Below are positions 57,949 through 64,000 of a stretch of DNA of 64,000 bases, piece after piece (the stretch's first letter is position 1; every line of letters starts with the position of its first letter). The stretch is from Phytoactinopolyspora halophila (lineage in GTDB: Bacteria > Actinomycetota > Actinomycetes > Jiangellales > Jiangellaceae). The stretch spans positions 1 to 64,000 of the forward strand of contig NZ_QMIG01000022.1 of assembly GCF_003287285.1 (NCBI RefSeq). The letters are read 5' to 3'. A model generated the notes under the pieces. It saw nothing but the letters and a program-made list of their open reading frames with translations, was not told where the DNA came from and did no database searches. Position numbers and translations under genes: made by a program.

Positions 57949-58009
57949 CTAGCGGACATGGCAAAGGGTCCAGCTCTGGAAAGAGCTGGACCCTCACTAC
58001 GAGCGCTAG
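57949..58009 (-). repeat. Intercistronic stem-loop element C
   Basis: Outer CTAGCG/CGCTAG, ACATGGCA flank, inner perfect 12-bp stem GGGTCCAGCTCT / AGAGCTGGACCC with GGAA loop. Flanks match element A; the helix differs. Upstream stop in outer stem. Confidence 0.85.
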
Positions 58010-58149
58010 ATTGTCTCACCTTGGTGCAGGTCGTCTCCCCAGCACGTGTCGCAGCATGATTGGCCGTAGGGGTCTAGCCGCGTGTCGCGGCCTTCCTCGT
58101 CGAGTTCCGCCGTGTACTCAGCACGACAACGACGGCATTCTTGTAGCAT
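58006..58149 (-). CDS. Small phage zinc-finger-like protein
   Basis: 47 residues: Q-E-C-R-R-C start and C-C-D-T-C-W, likely one zinc site. ATG 58,149 with AAGGAGAT; TAG stop inside element C. Too short for most gene finders but positioned exactly as its neighbours. Confidence 0.65.
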   Translation of the reverse strand: MLQECRRCRAEYTAELDEEGRDTRLDPYGQSCCDTCWGDDLHQGETI

Positions 58150-58170
58150 GATGATCTCCTTTCTCGTGAC

Positions 58171-58220
58171 CTAGCTGCCCATGGCAGCGGCCACCACGAG
58201 GTGGCCGCCACTAAAGCTAG
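58171..58220 (-). repeat. Intercistronic stem-loop element D
   Basis: Outer CTAGCT/AGCTAG, CCATGGCA and CACTAAAGC flanks, inner perfect 9-bp stem GCGGCCACC / GGTGGCCGC, ACGA loop. Upstream stop in outer stem. Confidence 0.85.
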
Positions 58221-58345
58221 ACGGGCCACCACTCAATCACGTCGCTAGGCTCGCGAGCGTGGAGCGCTACGTGATCTGCACACGCGGGGTCGCCATTAAT
58301 TGTCGCGATGGACTTACGGTCACACCAGCAGCACAAGCAGCACAT
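58217..58345 (-). CDS. Small phage Cys-rich protein
   Basis: 42 residues from ATG 58,345: M-C-C-L-C-C-W-C-D-R start, ACADHVALHARE. Probably zinc-binding. Stop inside element D; RBS AAGGGGAG. Unrecognised. Confidence 0.6.
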   Translation of the reverse strand: MCCLCCWCDRKSIATINGDPACADHVALHAREPSDVIEWWPV

Positions 58346-58370
58346 TGTCTCCCCTTTCTCTTGTGTTGGC

Positions 58371-58425
58371 CTAGTAGGCCATCGCAAGGGAGCGGCTTGA
58401 GCCGCTCCCCACGAAAGCTCACTAG
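58371..58425 (-). repeat. Intercistronic stem-loop element E
   Basis: Outer CTAGT/ACTAG, CCATCGCA and CACGAAAGC flanks, inner perfect 9-bp stem GGGAGCGGC / GCCGCTCCC, TTGA loop. Upstream stop in outer stem. Confidence 0.85.
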
Positions 58426-58679
58426 ATGCGGCAATACACGCAATCGCACCCCATGAGAGATGCGAGCTCGTTGCGACCATGAAAGCGGTAGGTGTTCACG
58501 GGGTCGGAAGGTTGAAGAGTGATCGTGCCAATGTCGCCGCTAGAGTCGAGCGTCTCGACAATGAGACGCCGAGTGGCAACCTGACTACATACGCTTGTGA
58601 CCGACATCAACTCGTCCCAGTTGGCATCTTGCACTAGCAGAGTGTCGCCTGGTTCGATATGCGTAGCGTTGACGATCAT
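58422..58679 (-). CDS. Small phage protein of unknown function
   Basis: 85 residues from ATG 58,679: beta-rich, IEPGDTLLVQDANWDELMSV, ending C-D-C-V-Y-C-R-I. Stop inside element E; preceded by element F and RBS GAGGAGAAAG. Unrecognised. Confidence 0.65.
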   Translation of the reverse strand: MIVNATHIEPGDTLLVQDANWDELMSVTSVCSQVATRRLIVETLDSSGDIGTITLQPSDPVNTYRFHGRNELASLMGCDCVYCRI

Positions 58680-58689
58680 GGCCTTTCTC

Positions 58690-58746
58690 CTCTCAGTCAG
58701 GAAAGCCACGCGAGCATGGCGCTCGCGTGGCCATCGAAAGCGAGAG
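58690..58746 (-). repeat. Intercistronic stem-loop element F
   Basis: Outer CTCTC/GAGAG, inner perfect 11-bp stem GCCACGCGAGC / GCTCGCGTGGC with ATGGC loop. Outer stem differs from A-E but keeps the nested design and the CATCGAAAGC flank. It follows an open frame ending at 58,769 that lacks a normal start. Confidence 0.7.
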
Positions 58747-58957
58747 AGTCAAGGGTGAGCCACCACATTCACACGGGTACTAGCACTGCATATCTGTCAC
58801 GCGTGCTGCCGTCGTCATCACGACGATGCCAGCCTTCGCGACAAGTGAGAGACGGGATGCCTCCACCGTTCTCTCGCGCCCGTTTTAGCGTGGGTGAATA
58901 GTCCGCTATTGAGTTGGCACTTTGAAGTTGTTTTTCTGTGTGCCTTGCGATGTATCC

Positions 58958-58986
58958 ATACTGTCGCACCGTGCACGGCATGTCAA
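58958..58986 (-). promoter_or_regulatory. Leftward arm promoter with palindromic spacer
   Basis: Reverse strand TTGACA (58,986-58,981), 17-bp spacer, CAGTAT (58,963-58,958). The spacer is centred on the perfect palindrome CCGTGCACGG (58,969-58,978), sharing the ACCGTGC half-site with the 37,103 promoter. Likely drives the stem-loop-separated operon under the same repressor. Confidence 0.6.
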
Positions 58987-59304
58987 CACACAACACAAAA
59001 AATCTTGAAAGTCGATTGTACGCTGCGTCGATGGTGCGACGAGTGGCGTGTGCGTGCACGCAACACAAAAACGATCACTGCTGCTGTGCATATTACGACG
59101 GCGTGTAGTACTACGGTAGGTAGTAGGTCAGCGTCCGCTTCACACGGTCACGAATTGGTCAAACCGTTGACCACTTGACCACATTTTCGCGCGTGATCGC
59201 GCATTGCGTGCGCACGTGTGCGCATGTGCCGATATGGATCTTGGGTGACCGCATATGGGCAGGTCAGACGTAGTTTTTCAGTTGAACAACCACCTGCCGT
59301 GACG

Positions 59305-59371
59305 GTTGTCATGACCATCTGTCACAGGCTTGACAAGCATTGTGCGTGTCATGACAGATGGTCATGACAAC
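59305..59371. repeat. Perfect 20-bp inverted repeat
   Basis: GTTGTCATGACCATCTGTCA (59,305-59,324) and its exact complement (59,352-59,371), separated by 27 bp that hold GGCTTGACAAGC. The inner half includes palindromic TGTCATGACA. Possible replication-initiator or repressor site. Confidence 0.7.
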
Positions 59372-59636
59372 TATCTTGACCCCCGGTTGTTAAATCCGCC
59401 GATCATCAAATAACCTGACCACGCTCACGCATCTCGGCTAAACTCCGTGTGTCCCACATCACTCGCGAAGGACTTTGTAAGGCCGTGTGGAGATCGATCA
59501 TCTCACATCATGAGAAATAATACGCAAATTAGGCAGATTTTTGGGCCGAATCAAGTTTGGACGGGTGTTATACCTATGAGGGGCAAGAACAAACACGGAC
59601 ACCAAGCACTAGGAACTAAACACCAGGTTCCCGGTT

Positions 59637-59663
59637 GAGAGCCGCCCTTTAGGGGCGGCTCTC
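59637..59663. terminator. GC-rich hairpin
   Basis: Stem GAGAGCCGCCC / GGGCGGCTCTC, short loop, no T-run. Confidence 0.5.
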
Positions 59664-59684
59664 CCGGGGGTGCTGGAAACGTAA

Positions 59685-59750
59685 ATTAAGCACTTAGTTC
59701 TTAAGGAGAGACGGCCCCTGAGGGCCGTCTCTCACAAGTGCTTAATTTTT
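59685..59750. terminator. Nested hairpin with T-run
   Basis: Outer ATTAAGCACTT / AAGTGCTTAAT (11 bp), inner GAGAGACGGCCC / GGGCCGTCTCTC (12 bp), then TTTTT. Same outer-plus-inner design as the leftward intercistronic elements. Confidence 0.6.
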
Positions 59751-59877
59751 AAAAACTGCTCCTTGGTTACCCCAGCTCACCTTCGTCGCTACGGCCGCTG
59801 AGGCGGCCTTCGCTCCTCGGTGAACTACCCCAAACACTTTGCCGAGAAACCACGCCCAACTCTGCCTAGGAGGTCGC

Positions 59878-61851
59878 ATGTCCAAGGCGACCTCGAACAA
59901 CTTCTTTCCGAACGAGGTCCATGGCGAAAAATCGAAGAACTTGAAGGAGATCCGTCAAGGACCTCGTGGGGGCAAGGGAACGGCTGATAGAGCGAAAAAG
60001 GAAGTCCTTCGCCTTCTCGCCGATGGTTACAAAATTAATGACGCCCTCACTGCTGTTGGTCGCTCCCGCAAGGCATACGACTACTGGCGCAAGATTGATC
60101 CCGAGTTTCGCGAAGAAGCGGATCGGATCCGGGGCCGGAGATTCCGCAAGGACGAAGGGCCGAAAGAGGTGCCGGATTTCGAGGAGTTCTGCGAAGAGTA
60201 CTTGGGGCACAAGCTCTTCAGGCATCAGCTTCAGTGGTACGACATTCTGGAAGGTCGCGAACCTCGCGATCTGACCGATGCTCAAACTTACACCCTCGGC
60301 TCCGAGCCAAACCTGCTGATCTGCAACACTCCGCCGAACCACGCCAAATCAACAACCATCACGGTTTTCTACACGCTGTGGCGGATCCTGAAGGATCCGA
60401 ACACGCAGGTGGTCATCATCTCCAAGAAGGAGGCGATGGCCAAGAAGTTTCTGTTCCAGATTAAAGATTTGCTCGTTTCTCGCTCATACCAAAAGCTTCA
60501 GGATGACTTCGGTCCCGCCGAGGGCTTCGAGAAGACGAGTCCGATCTGGTCGTCAACACAGATTTACTTCGGACCAGAGCTTCGTGACGTGAACGCGAAA
60601 GACCCCACGGTCGAGGCCGTGGGGTTGGGCGGGACTATTTACGGTGCCCGTGCTGACCTGATCATCCTCGATGACGTCATCGCCACGGACAACGCTCACG
60701 ACTTCGAGAACCAGATCGACTGGATCACTCGAATGGTGTTGACGCGCCCGACCGAGCACGGACGCGTGCTCGTGGTCGGGACGCGCGTTGCACCGGTGGA
60801 CTTGTACGGCGAACTCATGTCGCCGTCACGCTATGAAGATGAGCGAGCGCCGTGGACGTATTTCGCCCAACCGGCTGTGGAGCGTTTTGCTGAGGACCCA
60901 AAGGACTGGGTGACATTGTGGCCCCGGTCGAACATGTCCAAGCGGGGAGCAGCGACCACACCCGATGAAGATGGGCTGTTCCCGGCGTGGGATGGCCCCG
61001 CTCTCGCGAAGATGCGAGAGCGGTTGAAGACCAACCCGAACGCGTGGAGCCAGGGCTATCAGCAGCTCTCGGTGTCCGAGGATTCGATCTTCAAGCGGGA
61101 GAAGGTTTACGCCGCCGTTAATGGCATGCGTAAGGTTGGCCCGCTGTATGCGGGCCATGTTGGCCACCCGCCAGACGGCATGGACGGTAAGGCCGTCATT
61201 GCTGGCCTGGATCCGGCTTCCAGCGGTTTCACTGCTGCTGTAGTGGTGGCCATGGACCGGCGCACCGGCAAGCGGTGGTTGTTGGACGCGTACAACAAAC
61301 CAAACACCACACCAGACCAAATTCGCGACTTGTTAGTCGGTTGGGCTCGCCGCTATGGCGTCACCGAGTGGCGCGTGGAAAAGGTTCTGCTATCCAACTG
61401 GATCCTCCAGGATCAGCAACTGATTCGTGACCTCGCCAACATGGGGTGCTCGATGCGCGAGCACATCACCAACGCCAGTACCAAGTGGGATGAAGATGGC
61501 GGGATCCTGTCGCTAACGTCGCTCTTTGACGGCGACAGGCCACTGCTTGATATTCCGTCGACGCAGTACGAGGTGATTCGCACGATGTGCGAACAGTTCG
61601 TCACCTACCAGCCGAAGACGAAAAACCCGACTGACCTCATTATGGCGCTGTGGTTTGTCGAAGCACGTCTCCGTCAACTGGTGCTGCAATCCGAAGGCAG
61701 CATGTTTGTCAACTCTGCATGGACGACTCAAGAGCAACTCAACGACCAGATGGTCGTTGATTTCAGTCAGATCGACGGCCAGCTTGAGGAAATCTATATA
61801 CCAAATCGCTGGGGAAGCTCGTGGACATATTCCAAGATTACCGCGACCTAA
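59878..61851 (+). CDS. Phage terminase large subunit
   Basis: 657 residues from ATG 59,878 (AGGAGG upstream). N-terminal HTH-like region (LLADGYKINDALTAVGRSRKAY) fused to the ATPase: variant Walker A TPPNHAKSTT, Walker B LIILDD, coupling VLVVGTRVAP, then the RNase H-like nuclease starting VIAGLDPASSG. The N-terminal HTH may replace a separate small subunit. First gene of the structural module. Confidence 0.93.
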   Translation: MSKATSNNFFPNEVHGEKSKNLKEIRQGPRGGKGTADRAKKEVLRLLADGYKINDALTAVGRSRKAYDYWRKIDPEFREEADRIRGRRFRKDEGPKEVPDFEEFCEEYLGHKLFRHQLQWYDILEGREPRDLTDAQTYTLGSEPNLLICNTPPNHAKSTTITVFYTLWRILKDPNTQVVIISKKEAMAKKFLFQIKDLLVSRSYQKLQDDFGPAEGFEKTSPIWSSTQIYFGPELRDVNAKDPTVEAVGLGGTIYGARADLIILDDVIATDNAHDFENQIDWITRMVLTRPTEHGRVLVVGTRVAPVDLYGELMSPSRYEDERAPWTYFAQPAVERFAEDPKDWVTLWPRSNMSKRGAATTPDEDGLFPAWDGPALAKMRERLKTNPNAWSQGYQQLSVSEDSIFKREKVYAAVNGMRKVGPLYAGHVGHPPDGMDGKAVIAGLDPASSGFTAAVVVAMDRRTGKRWLLDAYNKPNTTPDQIRDLLVGWARRYGVTEWRVEKVLLSNWILQDQQLIRDLANMGCSMREHITNASTKWDEDGGILSLTSLFDGDRPLLDIPSTQYEVIRTMCEQFVTYQPKTKNPTDLIMALWFVEARLRQLVLQSEGSMFVNSAWTTQEQLNDQMVVDFSQIDGQLEEIYIPNRWGSSWTYSKITAT

Positions 61852-63587
61852 AGGCGCAATTCCAAGACCGGGATGAGCGACACCGGCAGGTAACTGCCGT
61901 GCGGCGTGGTGACGTGGAAGAGGTCATGCCGGGAGTTTTCCCGAAGAACTGGCCTCATCCGATTACGGCAAACGTCCTGGAAACGGCGAGCCGTGATTTC
62001 GCCGAAATGCTTGGCTCGTTGCCGCAGGTATCATGCCAGCCGACCAAGTTCACCTCGCATCGCGCGAAGAAAAGCGCTGATGTTCGCACCAAGATAGCGC
62101 TTGGCTATATTGAAGATTCGCGCCTTCAGCCGCAGATGTATTCCGGCGCCGACAGTTTCTTCTTCTACGGCGCCATGGCGTTCATTGTCGATCCCGACTT
62201 CGACATCATGAAGCCAACAATTCGGGTGACGTCAACAGCCAATTGCTATTACCTGCGTAACTTCAAGGGTGACGTTGCCGCGTTTTATCAACGCTGGTAT
62301 GAGACCATCGACTGGCTTGTTGCGAAGTTTCCGGAACACAAACACAAAATTAAAAACCAAGATGCTTTTCACTTTGGTGAGCATGGCTCGACCATGCTCG
62401 AAGTGGTCAAATATTACGGCCCCCAGTCGTGCAAAATTCTGTTGCCAGATCGCAATCTGGTAATCCGGGACAGCCCCAACCCCCTAAACAAGACGAACGT
62501 CTATATTGCTGAACGGTATCGCTGGGACGGGGAGCAGCGTGGGCAGTTCGACGACGTTGCCTGGACGCAGATGGCGAAGGCACGCACCGCCTTGTACGGC
62601 ATGGAGGCCAGCGACCAGGCGCTAAACGCGCCGTGGGCGCTGCCTGAGGATGTCACCACGGTCTCACTGGGGCCGCGCTCGGTGATGCGTTCGCGGGAGC
62701 CGGAAAAGATCGGCAGGGTTCCGATCAATATGCCCCCCGAGGCATATTCGCAGCAAGAGTTTCTGGCCGGTCAAGAACGCATGGGCGCCCGGTATCCCGA
62801 AGGGATGACCGGCAACCTTGATGCTTCCGTCATTACCGGCCAAGGTGTCAATGCTCTCCTGAGCCAAGCCAACCTGCAAGTCAAGGTCGCTCAGGAGCTA
62901 GTGGCGATCGCGTTGCAGGACGCGATCGCGCATGCTTTCGAGATGGATGAGGTCTTTTGGCCTGATTCGCAAAAGACCACCGAAGGCGCCACCGAGGGGG
63001 CGCGATTCGCTGTACGGTACACGCCTGCGAAAGACATCAAGGGTGACTACAGCGTTTCCGCAACCTACGGTTTTGCGTCTGGGCTTGATCCCAACCGAGC
63101 CCTGGTGTTTATGCTTCAGCTTCGGGCAGATGGAAATCTCTCCAAAGATACGCTCATGCGTCACATGGGGCATCTCTTTGGTGTAGGCGCCCAGGAAGAG
63201 CTGGAGCGCGTTGATGCCGAAGAGCTGGAGGCCGCGCTGAAGCAAGGTTTGTTTCAGTTGGCATCATCGATTGGCAATCCCGAGATGGCTGGCATGGGCG
63301 TGGACCCGCGTTCGGTTGTGCGTCAAATGGCGCACGTGATTGAACAGCGCGAAAAGGGCAAGCCGCTGCATGACGCCATTCTCGAAGCGCTGGACTTGCC
63401 TGACGAGGAGTTGAATCCCCAGGCGCCCCAACAGGGTTCGCCTGGAGGCGATGAGGAGCTAATACCTGGAATGCCGCCTCAAGGCGGCTCGCCGGACCTC
63501 AACATGATTATGGCGGGACTCACTCCTGGCGGAAATCCTAATTTGCAATCAACGGTCTCCAGGCAGCAACGAACAACAGGAGGCTAA
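61821..63587 (+). CDS. Phage portal protein
   Basis: 588 residues, GTG start overlapping the terminase by 31 bp. NWPHPITANVLETASRDFAE, then FFYGAMAFIVDPDFD, a long helical stem region (VINALLSQANLQVKVAQELVAIALQDAI type) and a Gly/Pro/Gln-rich C-terminus. Layout of actinophage SPP1-like portal proteins. Forms the dodecameric ring at the capsid vertex. Confidence 0.88.
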   Translation: MDIFQDYRDLKAQFQDRDERHRQVTAVRRGDVEEVMPGVFPKNWPHPITANVLETASRDFAEMLGSLPQVSCQPTKFTSHRAKKSADVRTKIALGYIEDSRLQPQMYSGADSFFFYGAMAFIVDPDFDIMKPTIRVTSTANCYYLRNFKGDVAAFYQRWYETIDWLVAKFPEHKHKIKNQDAFHFGEHGSTMLEVVKYYGPQSCKILLPDRNLVIRDSPNPLNKTNVYIAERYRWDGEQRGQFDDVAWTQMAKARTALYGMEASDQALNAPWALPEDVTTVSLGPRSVMRSREPEKIGRVPINMPPEAYSQQEFLAGQERMGARYPEGMTGNLDASVITGQGVNALLSQANLQVKVAQELVAIALQDAIAHAFEMDEVFWPDSQKTTEGATEGARFAVRYTPAKDIKGDYSVSATYGFASGLDPNRALVFMLQLRADGNLSKDTLMRHMGHLFGVGAQEELERVDAEELEAALKQGLFQLASSIGNPEMAGMGVDPRSVVRQMAHVIEQREKGKPLHDAILEALDLPDEELNPQAPQQGSPGGDEELIPGMPPQGGSPDLNMIMAGLTPGGNPNLQSTVSRQQRTTGG

Positions 63588-63746
63588 GTGGCAATGCGCA
63601 AAGCGGGGTCCGGCTCGGGCCGGTCCCGTAAGAACAATTCGACACATCGCGTTCTTGGGCCAACGCCCTATTTTCGCAACCTGAACAAAAGTGGCCGTGC
63701 GTTGGGCCGAACGCCTGGCGCTCGTTTTAGTCGACGGAGGAAGTAA
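63588..63746 (+). CDS. Small basic phage protein
   Basis: 52 residues, GTG after AGGAGG: very Arg/Ser/Gly-rich (RKAGSGSGRSRKNNS ... GARFSRRRK). Directly follows portal; possibly a DNA- or head-associated protein. Unrecognised. Confidence 0.6.
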   Translation: MAMRKAGSGSGRSRKNNSTHRVLGPTPYFRNLNKSGRALGRTPGARFSRRRK

Positions 63747-63898
63747 TGGCAACTGGCCCTACGTATGTTGGTGGAAAGACTGGGCAGATTGGCCCGGAAG
63801 ATCTTGGCGAACTCGATCTCAGCGCTTCGGATGCTGCGCTTGTCAGCCTCCTGGAGGGCCTGGCTAATCTGGGAATTGTCGAGTACACCACGGTGTAA
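63746..63898 (+). CDS. Small phage protein of unknown function
   Basis: 50 residues; TAATG coupling to the previous gene, GGAGG upstream. DLGELDLSASDAALVSLLEG helix, ending IVEYTTV. A reverse frame open through 63,899-64,000 overlaps it; the right edge is unresolved. Confidence 0.5.
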   Translation: MATGPTYVGGKTGQIGPEDLGELDLSASDAALVSLLEGLANLGIVEYTTV

Positions 63899-64000
63899 TT
63901 TGCTGTAGCGGGCCACCTCCGATGTAGCCGTTGAGGTGATTTGTGCGCCCGCATAGGGCCTGTAGGCGATCGCCGTGACAGGCAAACGCTGGCCGCCCAT

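Larger units (their letters stand above)
58987..59877. other. Long non-coding region before the structural module
   Basis: No convincing gene (a 63-codon rightward frame at 59,447-59,638 has no RBS or recognisable product). Contains GGTCAAACCGTTGACC, GCGCACGTGTGCGC, the 20-bp inverted repeat at 59,305-59,371, GAGATCGATCATCTC, an extended -10-like TGTTATACCT at about 59,567, and two nested hairpins. Candidate site for replication origin, late promoter and packaging signals. Confidence 0.5.
35990..64000. mobile_element. Actinophage prophage (left part; right end not in window)
   Basis: Lower GC than the flanking chromosome, very short or overlapping intergenic gaps, many small genes, replication genes, terminase and portal, all consistent with a siphovirus-type temperate actinophage. 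It interrupts the GH2 gene at about 35,990. Capsid, tail, lysis and integrase genes are expected beyond 64,000. Confidence 0.85.

Noticed and set aside
56732-58746. CRISPR array or tandem repeats
   Set aside because: The repeated parts are stem-loop flanks between genes at irregular spacing of 200-500 bp, and the variable parts are self-complementary, unlike spacers.
58769-59068. Leftward open frame before element F
   Set aside because: Stop position fits a cistron before element F, but there is no ATG/GTG/TTG downstream of the mapped promoter with an RBS; the only RBS precedes an ATC codon.
59447-59638. 63-codon rightward frame in the non-coding phage region
   Set aside because: No RBS, no recognisable pattern, and it overlaps dyads and the A/T-rich repeat motifs.

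Overview
The window joins two different kinds of DNA. Positions 1 to about 35,990 are a GC-rich actinobacterial chromosome. It carries many actinobacterial family types: two LLM (luciferase-like) oxidoreductases, at least one of F420 type, a deazaflavin-dependent nitroreductase-like protein, a BTAD/NB-ARC AfsR-type regulator, a PASTA-less Ser/Thr kinase, PhoX and PhoD phosphatases with Tat signals, and a DUF4178/DUF2617/DUF4247/DUF350/spermidine-synthase-like/K+ channel cluster. I cannot name the genus. From about 35,990 to the right edge the DNA is less GC-rich, densely packed with small overlapping genes, and is clearly an actinophage genome, read here as a prophage whose right end lies outside the window.

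Chromosomal part. At the left edge is an incomplete Rpn/Transposase_31 gene. Two AraC regulators flank an NmrA-like reductase and a SnoaL-like protein (0.7-4.2 kb). A class III aminotransferase precedes the membrane/polyamine-type cluster (4.3-10.6 kb). Then come a DinB-like/MarR divergent pair, an RraA-like protein, PhoX, a VOC protein with a MerR regulator and an LLM oxidoreductase, a GNAT, a TetR/ABC drug-exporter-like unit, PhoD, a 1069-residue AfsR-type regulator, a second TetR with a divergent target, a RibD-C/DHFR-like protein, a kinase with two small coiled-coil membrane proteins, a second LLM oxidoreductase, a small GNAT, a Crp-like regulator, and finally an NPCBM protein and a GH2 glycosidase. 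The GH2 frame is cut off at about 35,990 where phage DNA begins.

Phage part. The rightward early arm (36.1-47.6 kb) encodes an HTH protein, a Cas4/RecB-like nuclease split into two genes 1.9 kb apart, an SSB-like protein, a stand-alone DnaE C-terminal/OB-fold protein, a RecA/DnaB-like ATPase, a Holliday-junction-resolvase-like nuclease, a primase in two overlapping frames, a DnaQ-like exonuclease with a zinc ribbon, a sigma-like protein and an Nmad1-like protein. A leftward block starts with a hyaluronan-synthase-like membrane glycosyltransferase (47.6-49.1 kb) and continues with tightly coupled small genes including a WhiB (49.2-52.8 kb). A second leftward block (53.7-58.7 kb) has small genes separated by stem-loops. 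After 1.1 kb of mostly non-coding DNA with inverted repeats, the rightward structural module begins with terminase large subunit and portal (59.9-63.9 kb).

Regulation in the phage. Three promoters have palindromic matter in the 17-bp spacer between -35 and -10, built on the half-site ACCGTGC. This looks like a repressor operator set controlling both the rightward early arm and the leftward arm. The most unusual structure is a family of seven intercistronic stem-loops in the leftward arm (56.7-58.75 kb). They share nested stems and conserved flanks, but the inner helix has a different sequence each time, and most include the stop codon of the preceding gene. Longer perfect hairpins, a three-way-junction-like element and a tRNA acceptor/T-arm-like mini-helix occupy equivalent positions further along the same arm. 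A separate promoter-to-terminator unit (52,966-53,119) looks like a phage small RNA. No integrase, lysis, capsid or tail genes are visible in the window.
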